Shown one piece after another: positions 35,074 through 40,500 of a stretch of 64,000 bases of DNA. The stretch comes from Actinoallomurus iriomotensis (lineage in GTDB: Bacteria > Actinomycetota > Actinomycetes > Streptosporangiales > Streptosporangiaceae): the NCBI RefSeq assembly GCF_030269445.1, contig NZ_BSTJ01000007.1, positions 343,957-407,956 of the forward strand. The letters run 5' to 3'. Numbering within the stretch: position 1 is the stretch's first letter; the number at the start of each line of letters is the position of its first letter. The notes below the pieces were generated by a model that worked only from the letters and a program-made list of their open reading frames with translations, did no database searches and had not been told where the DNA came from. A program made the position numbers and the translations under genes.

Positions 35074-35101
35074 TTGCCCTCGCGGCGAGGGTTCTTATGA
35101 T
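35074..35101 (+). promoter_or_regulatory. Probable sigma-70-type promoter of the leader/tRNA array, with a palindrome in the spacer
   Basis: TTGCCC (35074-35079), a 16-bp spacer and TATGAT (35096-35101). The spacer contains CCCTCG-CGG-CGAGGG (35077-35091), a perfect 6-bp hairpin followed by TTCTT, which could instead be the terminator of the upstream dipeptidase gene or an operator. About 36 bp downstream is the leader start codon. Confidence 0.55.
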
Positions 35102-35137
35102 GGAAGCATCAGAACGACAGGAGAGGAGGAAGCGCGA

Positions 35138-35218
35138 ATGAATACCGCGCACTGGCAGATGTCGCAGGGCACGCGATATGAGCTGCTGCATGTCCTCCTC
35201 AGGGGATCCTCGGGATAG
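35138..35218 (+). CDS. 26-aa leader peptide in front of the tRNA array
   Basis: ATG at 35138 with an ideal Shine-Dalgarno (GGAGG at 35125-35129, 8 nt spacing) opens 26 codons ending in TAG (35216-35218). Peptide composition is odd for a high-GC genome: N, H2, W, Q2, M2, Y and S3, L4, R2 in 26 residues. Codons read in order are AAU ACC GCG CAC UGG CAG AUG UCG CAG GGC ACG CGA UAU GAG CUG CUG CAU GUC CUC CUC AGG GGA UCC UCG GGA. The stop is 19 bp before the intrinsic terminator. Codons 2-18 mostly match anticodons of the downstream tRNAs, suggesting a ribosome-stalling sensor. The last codons form the antiterminator segment. Confidence 0.75.
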   Translation: MNTAHWQMSQGTRYELLHVLLRGSSG

Positions 35219-35248
35219 GTCGCGCCTGTCGTGACGGGCCGCCCGAGG
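35208..35248 (+). promoter_or_regulatory. Predicted antiterminator pairing (attenuator)
   Basis: CCTCGGG (35208-35214), inside the last leader codons, is a perfect 7-nt complement of CCCGAGG (35242-35248) in the 5' arm of the terminator. A ribosome resting at the stop codon (35216) would cover 35208-35214 and permit the terminator. One stalled earlier would leave it free to pair and block the terminator. A further pairing option is TCCTCCTC (35193-35200) with the Shine-Dalgarno GAGGAGGA (35123-35130), 8 of 8 bases, which could couple translation initiation to folding. Confidence 0.65.
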
Positions 35249-35272
35249 ACATCGTCCCGGGCGGCTCTTTTT
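35238..35272 (+). terminator. Strong intrinsic terminator between leader and tRNA array
   Basis: GCCGCCCG (35238-35245) pairs with CGGGCGGC (35258-35265), 8 bp, with an inner GGAC/GTCC extension (35247-35250 / 35254-35257), followed by TCTTTTT (35266-35272). The T-tract is exceptional for this region, where other hairpins lack one. Confidence 0.85.
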
Positions 35273-35289
35273 ATAAGTAAGCAATGCTT

Positions 35290-35361
35290 GTGGGTGAGCC
35301 AACGGATAGGCGGCCGGTTTCCAAGTCCGGCGAGAAGCGGGTTCGACTCCTGCCACCCATG
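35290..35361 (+). tRNA. tRNA, probably Trp (CCA); unusual anticodon arm
   Basis: Cloverleaf: acceptor GTGGGTG/CACCCAT with a G-U first pair, D-stem GCC/GGC, T-arm GCGGG-TTCGACT-CCTGC. The anticodon arm reads CCGG-T-TTCCAAG-T-CCGG: the best stem gives anticodon CCA (Trp) with a U-U mismatch closing a 7-nt loop. A Gly(TCC) reading leaves the stem unpaired. No CCA encoded. It is followed by a hairpin and TTTT (35367-35395). Confidence 0.75.
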
Positions 35362-35400
35362 CTTTTCTCCTGCCTATGGCGGGGGAGCGCGTTTTGACAA

Positions 35401-35418
35401 CTCCACAGCGGAAGACAT
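35401..35418 (+). repeat. Left arm of 18-bp inverted repeat bracketing the array
   Basis: CTCCACAGCGGAAGACAT is the exact reverse complement of 36496-36513. It lies between tRNA-Trp and tRNA-Arg, right after TTGACA (35394-35399). Confidence 0.9.
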
Positions 35419-35424
35419 TTACAC

Positions 35425-35456
35425 GCGGCGGCCTTTTCCGGGTTCCCGGCCGCCGC
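35425..35456 (+). promoter_or_regulatory. Strong hairpin just before tRNA-Arg
   Basis: GCGGCGGCC (35425-35433) and GGCCGCCGC (35448-35456) form a perfect 9-bp stem with a 14-nt loop, ending 5 bp before the tRNA. It could be a processing stem or terminator-like element. Confidence 0.6.
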
Positions 35457-35461
35457 GCCCA

Positions 35462-35534
35462 GCCTCTGTAGCTCAGTGGAGAGAGCGCCCGTTTGCGGAA
35501 CGGGAGGCCCCAGGTTCGAGTCCTGGTGGAGGCG
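35462..35534 (+). tRNA. tRNA-Arg (GCG)
   Basis: Acceptor GCCTCTG/TGGAGGC (two wobble pairs), D-stem GCTC/GAGC, anticodon stem CCCGT/ACGGG with loop TTGCGGA, T-arm CCAGG-TTCGAGT-CCTGG. Anticodon GCG reads CGC/CGU; most bacteria use ACG for these codons, so a GCG tRNA is atypical. No CCA encoded. Confidence 0.88.
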
Positions 35535-35547
35535 CGTACGTGATCAT

Positions 35548-35619
35548 TCCCTGGTCGTCCAACCGGCAGGACACGCGATTCTGGATCGCGGAAACGAGGT
35601 TCGAATCCTTGCCAGGGAG
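35548..35619 (+). tRNA. tRNA-Gln (CTG)
   Basis: Acceptor TCCCTGG/CCAGGGA, D-stem GTCC/GGAC, anticodon stem CGCGA/TCGCG with loop TTCTGGA, T-arm CGAGG-TTCGAAT-CCTTG. Variable loop of 4 nt. No CCA encoded. Confidence 0.92.
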
Positions 35620-35623
35620 CGAG

Positions 35624-35692
35624 GCCGCCGCACACGGCTTGTGACCCCGCCTTCGTACGGCGGGTGGCCCGGGTCGGCACCGGGTGGCGGCT
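35624..35692 (+). tRNA. tRNA-like cloverleaf, possibly degenerate tRNA-Thr (CGT)
   Basis: All four stems can pair: acceptor GCCGCCG/TGGCGGC, 3-bp D-stem CAC/GTG with a tiny loop, anticodon stem CCGCC/GGCGG with 7-nt loop TTCGTAC (anticodon CGT, Thr), T-stem CCCGG/CCGGG with 7-nt loop. The T-loop is GTCGGCA instead of TTCGANN, so standard finders would miss it. It may be a decayed or highly diverged tRNA, or a structured spacer. Length 69 nt. Confidence 0.45.
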
Positions 35693-35698
35693 CTTCAA

Positions 35699-35771
35699 GC
35701 GCTCGTGGCCCAATCGGCAGAGGCACCGGCCCGAGGAGCCGGAGGTGCGGGTTCGAGTCCCGCCGAGCGTA
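35699..35771 (+). tRNA. tRNA with anticodon GAG (Leu), short variable arm, C33
   Basis: Acceptor GCGCTCG/CGAGCGT, D-stem GCC/GGC, anticodon stem CCGGC/GCCGG with loop CCGAGGA, T-arm GCGGG-TTCGAGT-CCCGC. Position 33 is C instead of the near-universal U, and the variable loop has only 4 nt although bacterial tRNA-Leu has a long arm. Identity by anticodon only. Confidence 0.8.
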
Positions 35772-35785
35772 CGCAGTGTCATCAG

Positions 35786-35858
35786 GCCGCCATGGCCCAA
35801 CCGGTAGAGGCGTCGCGCTCAGGACGCGAAGGTCAAGGTTCGAATCCTTGTGGCGGTA
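35786..35858 (+). tRNA. tRNA with anticodon CAG (Leu), short variable arm
   Basis: Acceptor GCCGCCA/TGGCGGT, D-stem GCC/GGC, anticodon stem TCGCG/CGCGA with loop CTCAGGA, T-arm CAAGG-TTCGAAT-CCTTG. A 4-nt variable loop replaces the long arm expected for bacterial tRNA-Leu. Discriminator A. Confidence 0.87.
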
Positions 35859-35862
35859 CGAC

Positions 35863-35897
35863 GACCGGGCCGTCCCGACGGGGGCGACGGCCCGGTC
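35863..35897 (+). repeat. 12-bp perfect hairpin between tRNA-Leu and tRNA-Ser
   Basis: GACCGGGCCGTC (35863-35874) pairs with GACGGCCCGGTC (35886-35897) across an 11-nt loop, with no T-tract. It may be a processing stem. Confidence 0.75.
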
Positions 35898-35899
35898 AG

Positions 35900-35989
35900 G
35901 GAAGGTTGGCGGAGTCCGGTATCGCGCCCGTTTCGAAAACGGAGGCCAGGGTCGCACCTGCGGGGGTTCGAATCCCTCACCTTCCGCCA
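35900..35989 (+). tRNA. tRNA-Ser (CGA), CCA encoded
   Basis: Acceptor GGAAGGT/ACCTTCC, anticodon loop TTCGAAA (CGA) with a C-A mismatch at the base of the stem, long variable arm with CAGG/CCTG stem, T-arm GGGGG-TTCGAAT-CCCTC. The long arm fits Ser. Discriminator G (35986), then CCA 35987-35989. Confidence 0.92.
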
Positions 35990-36001
35990 GAAGAAGATCA
36001 C

Positions 36002-36081
36002 AGCGCAGTAGGGGAGTCAGGCCGTCCCCACCGGCCCCATAAGCCGGGAGATCGTGGGTTCGAATCCCACCTGCGCGACCA
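36002..36081 (+). tRNA. tRNA with anticodon CAT (Met, initiator-like, or Ile2), CCA encoded
   Basis: Acceptor AGCGCAG/CTGCGCG leaves position 1-72 mispaired (A-G), which recalls the unpaired 1-72 of initiators. D-stem GGGG/CCCC, anticodon stem CCGGC/GCCGG with loop CCCATAA (position 33 is C), T-arm GTGGG-TTCGAAT-CCCAC. The stem lacks the three G-C pairs of true initiators. Discriminator A, then CCA. Confidence 0.82.
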
Positions 36082-36082
36082 T

Positions 36083-36156
36083 TCCGGTGTCATCCAACGG
36101 CAGGATGCGCGGTTGTTGCCCGCGACATGCTGGTTCGAATCCGGCCACCGGAGCCA
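36083..36156 (+). tRNA. tRNA-Asn (GTT), CCA encoded
   Basis: Acceptor TCCGGTG/CACCGGA, D-stem ATCC/GGAT, anticodon stem CGCGG/CCGCG with loop TTGTTGC, T-arm GCTGG-TTCGAAT-CCGGC. Variable loop 4 nt. Discriminator G at 36153, then CCA. Confidence 0.92.
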
Positions 36157-36157
36157 G

Positions 36158-36230
36158 ACCCTCGTAGCTCAGCGGAAAGAGCGCCCGCCTCCGGAGCGGT
36201 AGGTCGCCGGTTCGATTCCGGCCGAGGGTA
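36158..36230 (+). tRNA. tRNA-Arg (CCG)
   Basis: Acceptor ACCCTCG/CGAGGGT, D-stem GCTC/GAGC, anticodon stem CCCGC/GCGGT (one C-T mismatch) with loop CTCCGGA, T-arm GCCGG-TTCGATT-CCGGC. No CCA encoded. Reads CGG. Confidence 0.9.
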
Positions 36231-36235
36231 CGTCA

Positions 36236-36307
36236 CGACCGGTAGCTCATCGGTAGAGCGGCGCCTTTACACGGCGCGCGTGGCAGGTTCGACTCCTGCT
36301 CGGTCGA
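36236..36307 (+). tRNA. tRNA-Val (TAC)
   Basis: Acceptor CGACCGG/TCGGTCG, D-stem GCTC/GAGC, anticodon stem GCGCC/GGCGC with loop TTTACAC, T-arm GCAGG-TTCGACT-CCTGC. No complete CCA. It is followed by a 7-bp hairpin GCGTCCC/GGGACGC (36310-36331). Confidence 0.92.
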
Positions 36308-36334
36308 CCGCGTCCCACGGAAAAGGGACGCCAT

Positions 36335-36407
36335 GGTGATCATGGTGTAACGGAAGCACGCCGGGTTGTGGCCCCGGAAGAGGCGGGTTCGAATCCCCCT
36401 GTTCACC
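36335..36407 (+). tRNA. tRNA-His (GTG)
   Basis: Acceptor GGTGATCA/TGTTCACC includes the extra G(-1)-C73 pair typical of His; one T-T mismatch. D-stem GTGT/GCAC, anticodon stem CCGGG/CCCGG with loop TTGTGGC, T-arm GCGGG-TTCGAAT-CCCCC with one C-C mismatch. No CCA encoded. Confidence 0.88.
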
Positions 36408-36411
36408 CTTT

Positions 36412-36493
36412 GCATGGGCCTGGTCATGGGTGAGACCAAGCGGCTGTAAACCGCCCGCTTCGCGCTGTGCAGGTTCGACTCCTGCCCCATGCA
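36412..36493 (+). tRNA. tRNA-Tyr (GTA)
   Basis: Acceptor GCATGGG/CCCATGC, D-stem TGGT/ACCA, anticodon loop CTGTAAA (GTA), long variable arm (CGCTTCGCGCT region) as expected for Tyr, T-arm GCAGG-TTCGACT-CCTGC. No CCA encoded. Last tRNA of the array. Confidence 0.9.
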
Positions 36494-36495
36494 CG

Positions 36496-36513
36496 ATGTC
36501 TTCCGCTGTGGAG
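36496..36513 (+). repeat. Right arm of 18-bp inverted repeat bracketing the array
   Basis: ATGTCTTCCGCTGTGGAG, perfect reverse complement of 35401-35418, begins 2 nt after tRNA-Tyr and ends 20 bp before the stop of the convergent sigma-factor gene. Confidence 0.9.
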
Positions 36514-36533
36514 AGGTCTCGTCGCCGCCGAGC

Positions 36534-37517
36534 TCAGAGGTGGGCCGGCAGGCCGAAGAGCGGGAACAGCCGGTCGACGTCCAGGAAGTAGTTGAGGCGG
36601 ATCAGGCGGTCGCCGCGGAACTCCAGTACGTGCAGGGAGAACGGCTCGTGGCGGCCGCCCGGCCCGCTGGGGCGGTATCCGCCGAAGGCGGGGGAGCCGT
36701 TGGCCGCCGTCGGCAGCAGCCGGGAGCCCCGGCACTCGATGCCCGGCCCGCTCCACCACTCGCGCATGCGGGCGGGACCCCGGACCCACATGTCGTAGGG
36801 CGGCATCGACTGGGTGGCGTCCTCGTGCAGCAGCGCGACGAGCGCGTCGAGGTCGTAGCGCTCGAAGGCGTCGCAGTAGCGCGTCACCAGTGAACGCTGC
36901 GCGGCGTCCAGCGGCTGGAGGTCGGAGGAGTCGTCGAGGCCGAGGTCGTCGAGCGTCGCGCGGGCCCGCTGAAGGGCGCTGTTGACCGAGGCCGGTGAGG
37001 TGCCGAGCAGCTCGGCCACCTCGGCGGCCTTCCAGCGCAGGACCTCGCGCAGGATCAGCACCGCGCGCTGCCGAGGCGGCAGGTGCTGCAGCGCGGCGAC
37101 GAAGGCCAGGCGGACGGTCTCGCGCGAGACCGCCTCGTCGGCGGGGTCGCCACCACCGCCCGGCAGGACGCGGGCGTCCGGCACCGGCTCGACCCAGGTC
37201 GACTCGGCGAGCGGCGGGCCGAGGGCGGAGCCCTCCCACGCGGGACCGAGGTCGATCGGCCGGGCGCGGCGTCCGCGCCCCTTGAGCAGGTCGAAGCAGA
37301 CGTTGGTGGCGATGTGGAACAGCCACGACCGCAACGCCGAGCGTCCCTCGAAGCGGTCGAGCCCGCGCCACGCCCGTACTAGCGTCTCCTGGACGGCGTC
37401 CTCCGCCTCGAAGGGCGAGCCGAGCATGCGGTAGCAGTAGCCCGTCAGCTGCACCCGGTACGCCTCGAGCTCGTCGGGGTGGGGCTGAGCTGTGATGACG
37501 TCGGCCATGTCGACCAT
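36534..37517 (-). CDS. ECF sigma factor with SnoaL-like C-terminal domain, 327 aa
   Basis: RNA polymerase sigma factor of the extracytoplasmic-function type (SigG/SigJ-like with extension). Region 2 (about 20-85) shows YCYRMLGSPFEAEDAVQETLVRAWRG; region 4 (about 135-190) has LQHLPPRQRAVLILREVLRWKAAEVAELLGTS. The C-terminal about 125 residues look like a SnoaL/NTF2 cone domain (CDAFERYDLDALVALLHEDA, WWSGPGIECRGSRLLP), which in such factors replaces an anti-sigma and modulates activity. The ATG at 37517 has GGAGGTGG upstream. It is divergent from the phosphoesterase gene. Confidence 0.92.
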   Translation of the reverse strand: MVDMADVITAQPHPDELEAYRVQLTGYCYRMLGSPFEAEDAVQETLVRAWRGLDRFEGRSALRSWLFHIATNVCFDLLKGRGRRARPIDLGPAWEGSALGPPLAESTWVEPVPDARVLPGGGGDPADEAVSRETVRLAFVAALQHLPPRQRAVLILREVLRWKAAEVAELLGTSPASVNSALQRARATLDDLGLDDSSDLQPLDAAQRSLVTRYCDAFERYDLDALVALLHEDATQSMPPYDMWVRGPARMREWWSGPGIECRGSRLLPTAANGSPAFGGYRPSGPGGRHEPFSLHVLEFRGDRLIRLNYFLDVDRLFPLFGLPAHL

Positions 37518-37710
37518 AGGGGGACCACCTCCGGGAACGGCGTGCGTCGGGCGGCCCATGGTAGGCGGTGCCACTGACACCCCGGCCGAGTCAAGAGCAG
37601 TCAGGTTCTGGCCAGAAAGATGTGACAATCGCGTTAGATTTCACTCGATCTTCACGTAAATGTGGGTTAAGTTCCTCACTGTTCACCAAGATTCCCGGCG
37701 GCATGGCGAC

Positions 37711-40500
37711 ATGCCACGAGGGGGAGCGTTGCGTCGAAGATCTTTCACCATGTCGGTGCTCGGGGCCGCGGCGGTGCTCGCGACCTCGACGGCGGCGTAC
37801 GCCGCGAGCGCGTCCAGTCAGAACAAGCCGCTGTCGGACCACCTGGTCGGACGGCAGAGCGACGGGTCCGTGCTCAACCCTGACAACCAGTACGTCACGC
37901 CCGCGGGCGTGAGCATCGAGCAGACCGGCCGGCCGATGGACCTGGCCGTCCGGCCGGACGGCAAGACCGCCGTCGACCTCACCAAGTCCGGAAGCGGCCT
38001 GTTCACGGTCGTCGACCTGGTCAACCACAAGGTGCTGCAGCAGTACACCCCGCCCAAGGGCACCGGCGCCGGCAACGTCGGCGTGGTCGGCCTGCTGTAC
38101 TCCCCGGACGGCAACACGCTGTACGCCACGCAGACCACCGACATCCTGAAGTTCTCGGTCGCCGCGGACGGCACGCTGAGCATCCCGAGCGTCATCAAGA
38201 TCCCGGCCGACGCCGACGTGCCGAAGAACCCCGCCGGCGCCGCCGCGGCGCCACTCCCGTCCGGGATGGTGTGGGCGCCCGACGGCACGCACATCATCAC
38301 GGTTCTCGACGGCTGGGACCGCGTGGCCGTACTCGACCCCGCCTCGGGTACGTTCAGCGCGCCGACCAAGGTCGGAGTGGCTCCCCGGGACATCGTCCTC
38401 ATCGGGAACCACGCGTTCGTCAGCAACGAGGGCGGCCGTACGCCGACCGACAAGGACTTCACCAACCTCAGCTACGACTCGCCGGTGGTCGCGGACAAGA
38501 GAGACGGCCGGGCCGACACCGGGACCGTCTCCGAGATCGACCTGGCGACGAACCAGGTGGTCAACACCTACAAGGTCGGCCTCGACCCGAGCAGCCTGCT
38601 CGCCCACGGCACCGACCTGCTGGTCACCAACTCCAGCGACGACACCGTGTCGATCATCGACACGGCGAAGGGTCGCGTCGCGCAGACCCTCAACGTCAAC
38701 CCCCTGCCCGGCCAGCCGTTCGGCAGCTCACCGAACGCCCTGGAGTTCCTCGACTCCTCCCACCTCGCGGTGAGCCTGGGCCGGGACAACGCGCTGGCGG
38801 TGTACGAGTACCGCGGGGCGCGCCGGCCGGCGAGCTTCGACGGCCTGATCCCCACCGCCTGGTACCCGGGCACCCTGCACTGGGACAAGGCGCTGAACCG
38901 GCTTATCGTCGCCAACCAGGCCGGCGTCGGCGCGCTCGGCAAGGACGGCACGATCAGCGAGGGGCCCGGCACCACCCCGGCGACCGGCCGTCAGGTGTTC
39001 GCCGACGTGGGCACGATCGGCATCGTCGCCACGCCGACCCGGCAGCAGATCGCCAAGTACACCGCGCAGGTCTTCGCCAACAACCGGTGGTACGGCCTGA
39101 AGGACCGCAACAAGCAGGGCTCCGGGCACGCGAGCCCGGTCGCGGTGCCGCTCCGCACCGGCGACCCGTCGAAGATCAAGCACGTCTTCGTGATCGTGCA
39201 GGAGAACCGGACGTACGACCAGGTGCTGGGCGACGACCCGCGGGGCAACGGCAAGCCCGACTACGCGCAGTTCGGGCAGAACGTCACGCCGAACGCGCAC
39301 GCGCTCGCCAAGCAGTTCCCGCTGATCGACGACCTGTACTCCGAGGGGACCAACTCCGCGGTGGGTCACACCTGGCTCGACGCGGGCTTCGTGAACGACT
39401 ACCTGGAGCGGTCCTACGCCAACTACACCCGCTCCTACGGGCAGCCGGACGCGATGGTCTACCCCAAGTCCGGGTTCCTGTGGGACAACGCCCAGGCGCA
39501 CGGCCTGACCGCCCACGTCTGGGGGGAGTACGCCGAGTTCTGGAACGGCCCGGACAAGTCCACCTGCCCGGGTACGTGGACGGACTGGTACAAGGACTCG
39601 CAGATCCTGGAGGGCAAGGCCACGGGCACGCCGCACGTGCCGGTGGGGTACTGCCAGACCACGGCCGACGTGCCGTCGCTGGACAAGATCCTCTCCCGTG
39701 ACTTCCCGAACTTCCAGACGAACATCACCGACCAGTACCGCGCGGACCTGTTCGAGCGGGACTTCAAGCAGTACGAGAAGGACGGGAAGCTGCCGTCGCT
39801 CAACATGCTGTGGGTGATGGACAACCACACCAACGGCCTGAACGCGGGCTACCCGATCCCGTCCGCCATGGTCGCCGACAACGACCTGGCCACGGGCCGC
39901 ATCATCGACACGATCTCGCACTCGAAGTACTGGAAGGACAGTGCGGTCTTCGTCGTCGAGGACGACTCGCAGAACGGCATCGACCACGTCGACGGGCACC
40001 GCGCCCCGGTGTACATCGCGAGCCCGTACGCGCGGCACGGCGCGGTCGACCACACCTACTACAGCCAGGAGAACGTGGTCCGGACGATCGAGCAGATCCT
40101 CGGCCTCCCGCCGATGAACCAGCTCGACATGGCGGCCGAGCCGATGTACGGCGCATTCAGCGACACGCCGAACTACCAGCCGTTCGACGTGCTGCCGAAC
40201 AACATCCCGCTCGACACCATGAACGTCACGGCCGCGCAGGCCACGAACCCGATGCAGAAGACCTGGCTGGAGTGGTCGGAGAAGCAGGACTTCCGCTCGG
40301 AGGACCAGCTGGCGTTCGCGCCCTTCAACCGGATGACCTGGTACGCCACGACCGGCTGGAAGCGGCCGTACCCGGGCGACTCCAAGGTCATGACGCCGGA
40401 TGAGGTCCTGAAGAAGTTCCCGCAGACCACGGCGCCCAACTCGGTGGACAACGACCTGCCGTCGAGCCGGGCCCAGACACCGCACAAGGCGAATGGCTGA
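37711..40500 (+). CDS. Secreted bifunctional YncE-like beta-propeller / phosphoesterase (alkaline-phosphatase superfamily), 929 aa
   Basis: Signal peptide with a Tat-like RRRSFT (residues 9-14) and cleavage near AYAASA (about 34). Residues about 50-470 form YncE/cytochrome-D1-type propeller blades (LAVRPDGKTAVDLT, GLLYSPDGNTLYATQT, DPSSLLAHGTDLLVTNSSDDTVSIID). About 495-880 is a phosphoesterase domain: HVFVIVQENRTYDQVLGDDPRGNG, the SVGHTWLD-type loop (TNSAVGHTWLD), and VFVVEDDSQNGIDHVDGHRAPVYIASPYAR holding metal His/Asp. ATG at 37711 was chosen for the signal peptide; a TTG at 37729 with GAGGGGGAG just upstream is an alternative. The 3' end overlaps the ABC ATPase by 8 nt. Confidence 0.87.
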   Translation: MPRGGALRRRSFTMSVLGAAAVLATSTAAYAASASSQNKPLSDHLVGRQSDGSVLNPDNQYVTPAGVSIEQTGRPMDLAVRPDGKTAVDLTKSGSGLFTVVDLVNHKVLQQYTPPKGTGAGNVGVVGLLYSPDGNTLYATQTTDILKFSVAADGTLSIPSVIKIPADADVPKNPAGAAAAPLPSGMVWAPDGTHIITVLDGWDRVAVLDPASGTFSAPTKVGVAPRDIVLIGNHAFVSNEGGRTPTDKDFTNLSYDSPVVADKRDGRADTGTVSEIDLATNQVVNTYKVGLDPSSLLAHGTDLLVTNSSDDTVSIIDTAKGRVAQTLNVNPLPGQPFGSSPNALEFLDSSHLAVSLGRDNALAVYEYRGARRPASFDGLIPTAWYPGTLHWDKALNRLIVANQAGVGALGKDGTISEGPGTTPATGRQVFADVGTIGIVATPTRQQIAKYTAQVFANNRWYGLKDRNKQGSGHASPVAVPLRTGDPSKIKHVFVIVQENRTYDQVLGDDPRGNGKPDYAQFGQNVTPNAHALAKQFPLIDDLYSEGTNSAVGHTWLDAGFVNDYLERSYANYTRSYGQPDAMVYPKSGFLWDNAQAHGLTAHVWGEYAEFWNGPDKSTCPGTWTDWYKDSQILEGKATGTPHVPVGYCQTTADVPSLDKILSRDFPNFQTNITDQYRADLFERDFKQYEKDGKLPSLNMLWVMDNHTNGLNAGYPIPSAMVADNDLATGRIIDTISHSKYWKDSAVFVVEDDSQNGIDHVDGHRAPVYIASPYARHGAVDHTYYSQENVVRTIEQILGLPPMNQLDMAAEPMYGAFSDTPNYQPFDVLPNNIPLDTMNVTAAQATNPMQKTWLEWSEKQDFRSEDQLAFAPFNRMTWYATTGWKRPYPGDSKVMTPDEVLKKFPQTTAPNSVDNDLPSSRAQTPHKANG

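Noticed and set aside
35077-35091. CCCTCG-CGG-CGAGGG as a terminator of the dipeptidase gene only
   Set aside because: Not excluded, but it also sits between the -35 and -10 of a good promoter, so a single role cannot be assigned; recorded under the promoter.
35041-36520. The tRNA array as an integrated element with attachment sites
   Set aside because: No integrase, no direct repeat of a tRNA 3' end and no phage-like genes in the window; the only repeat is an inverted one.
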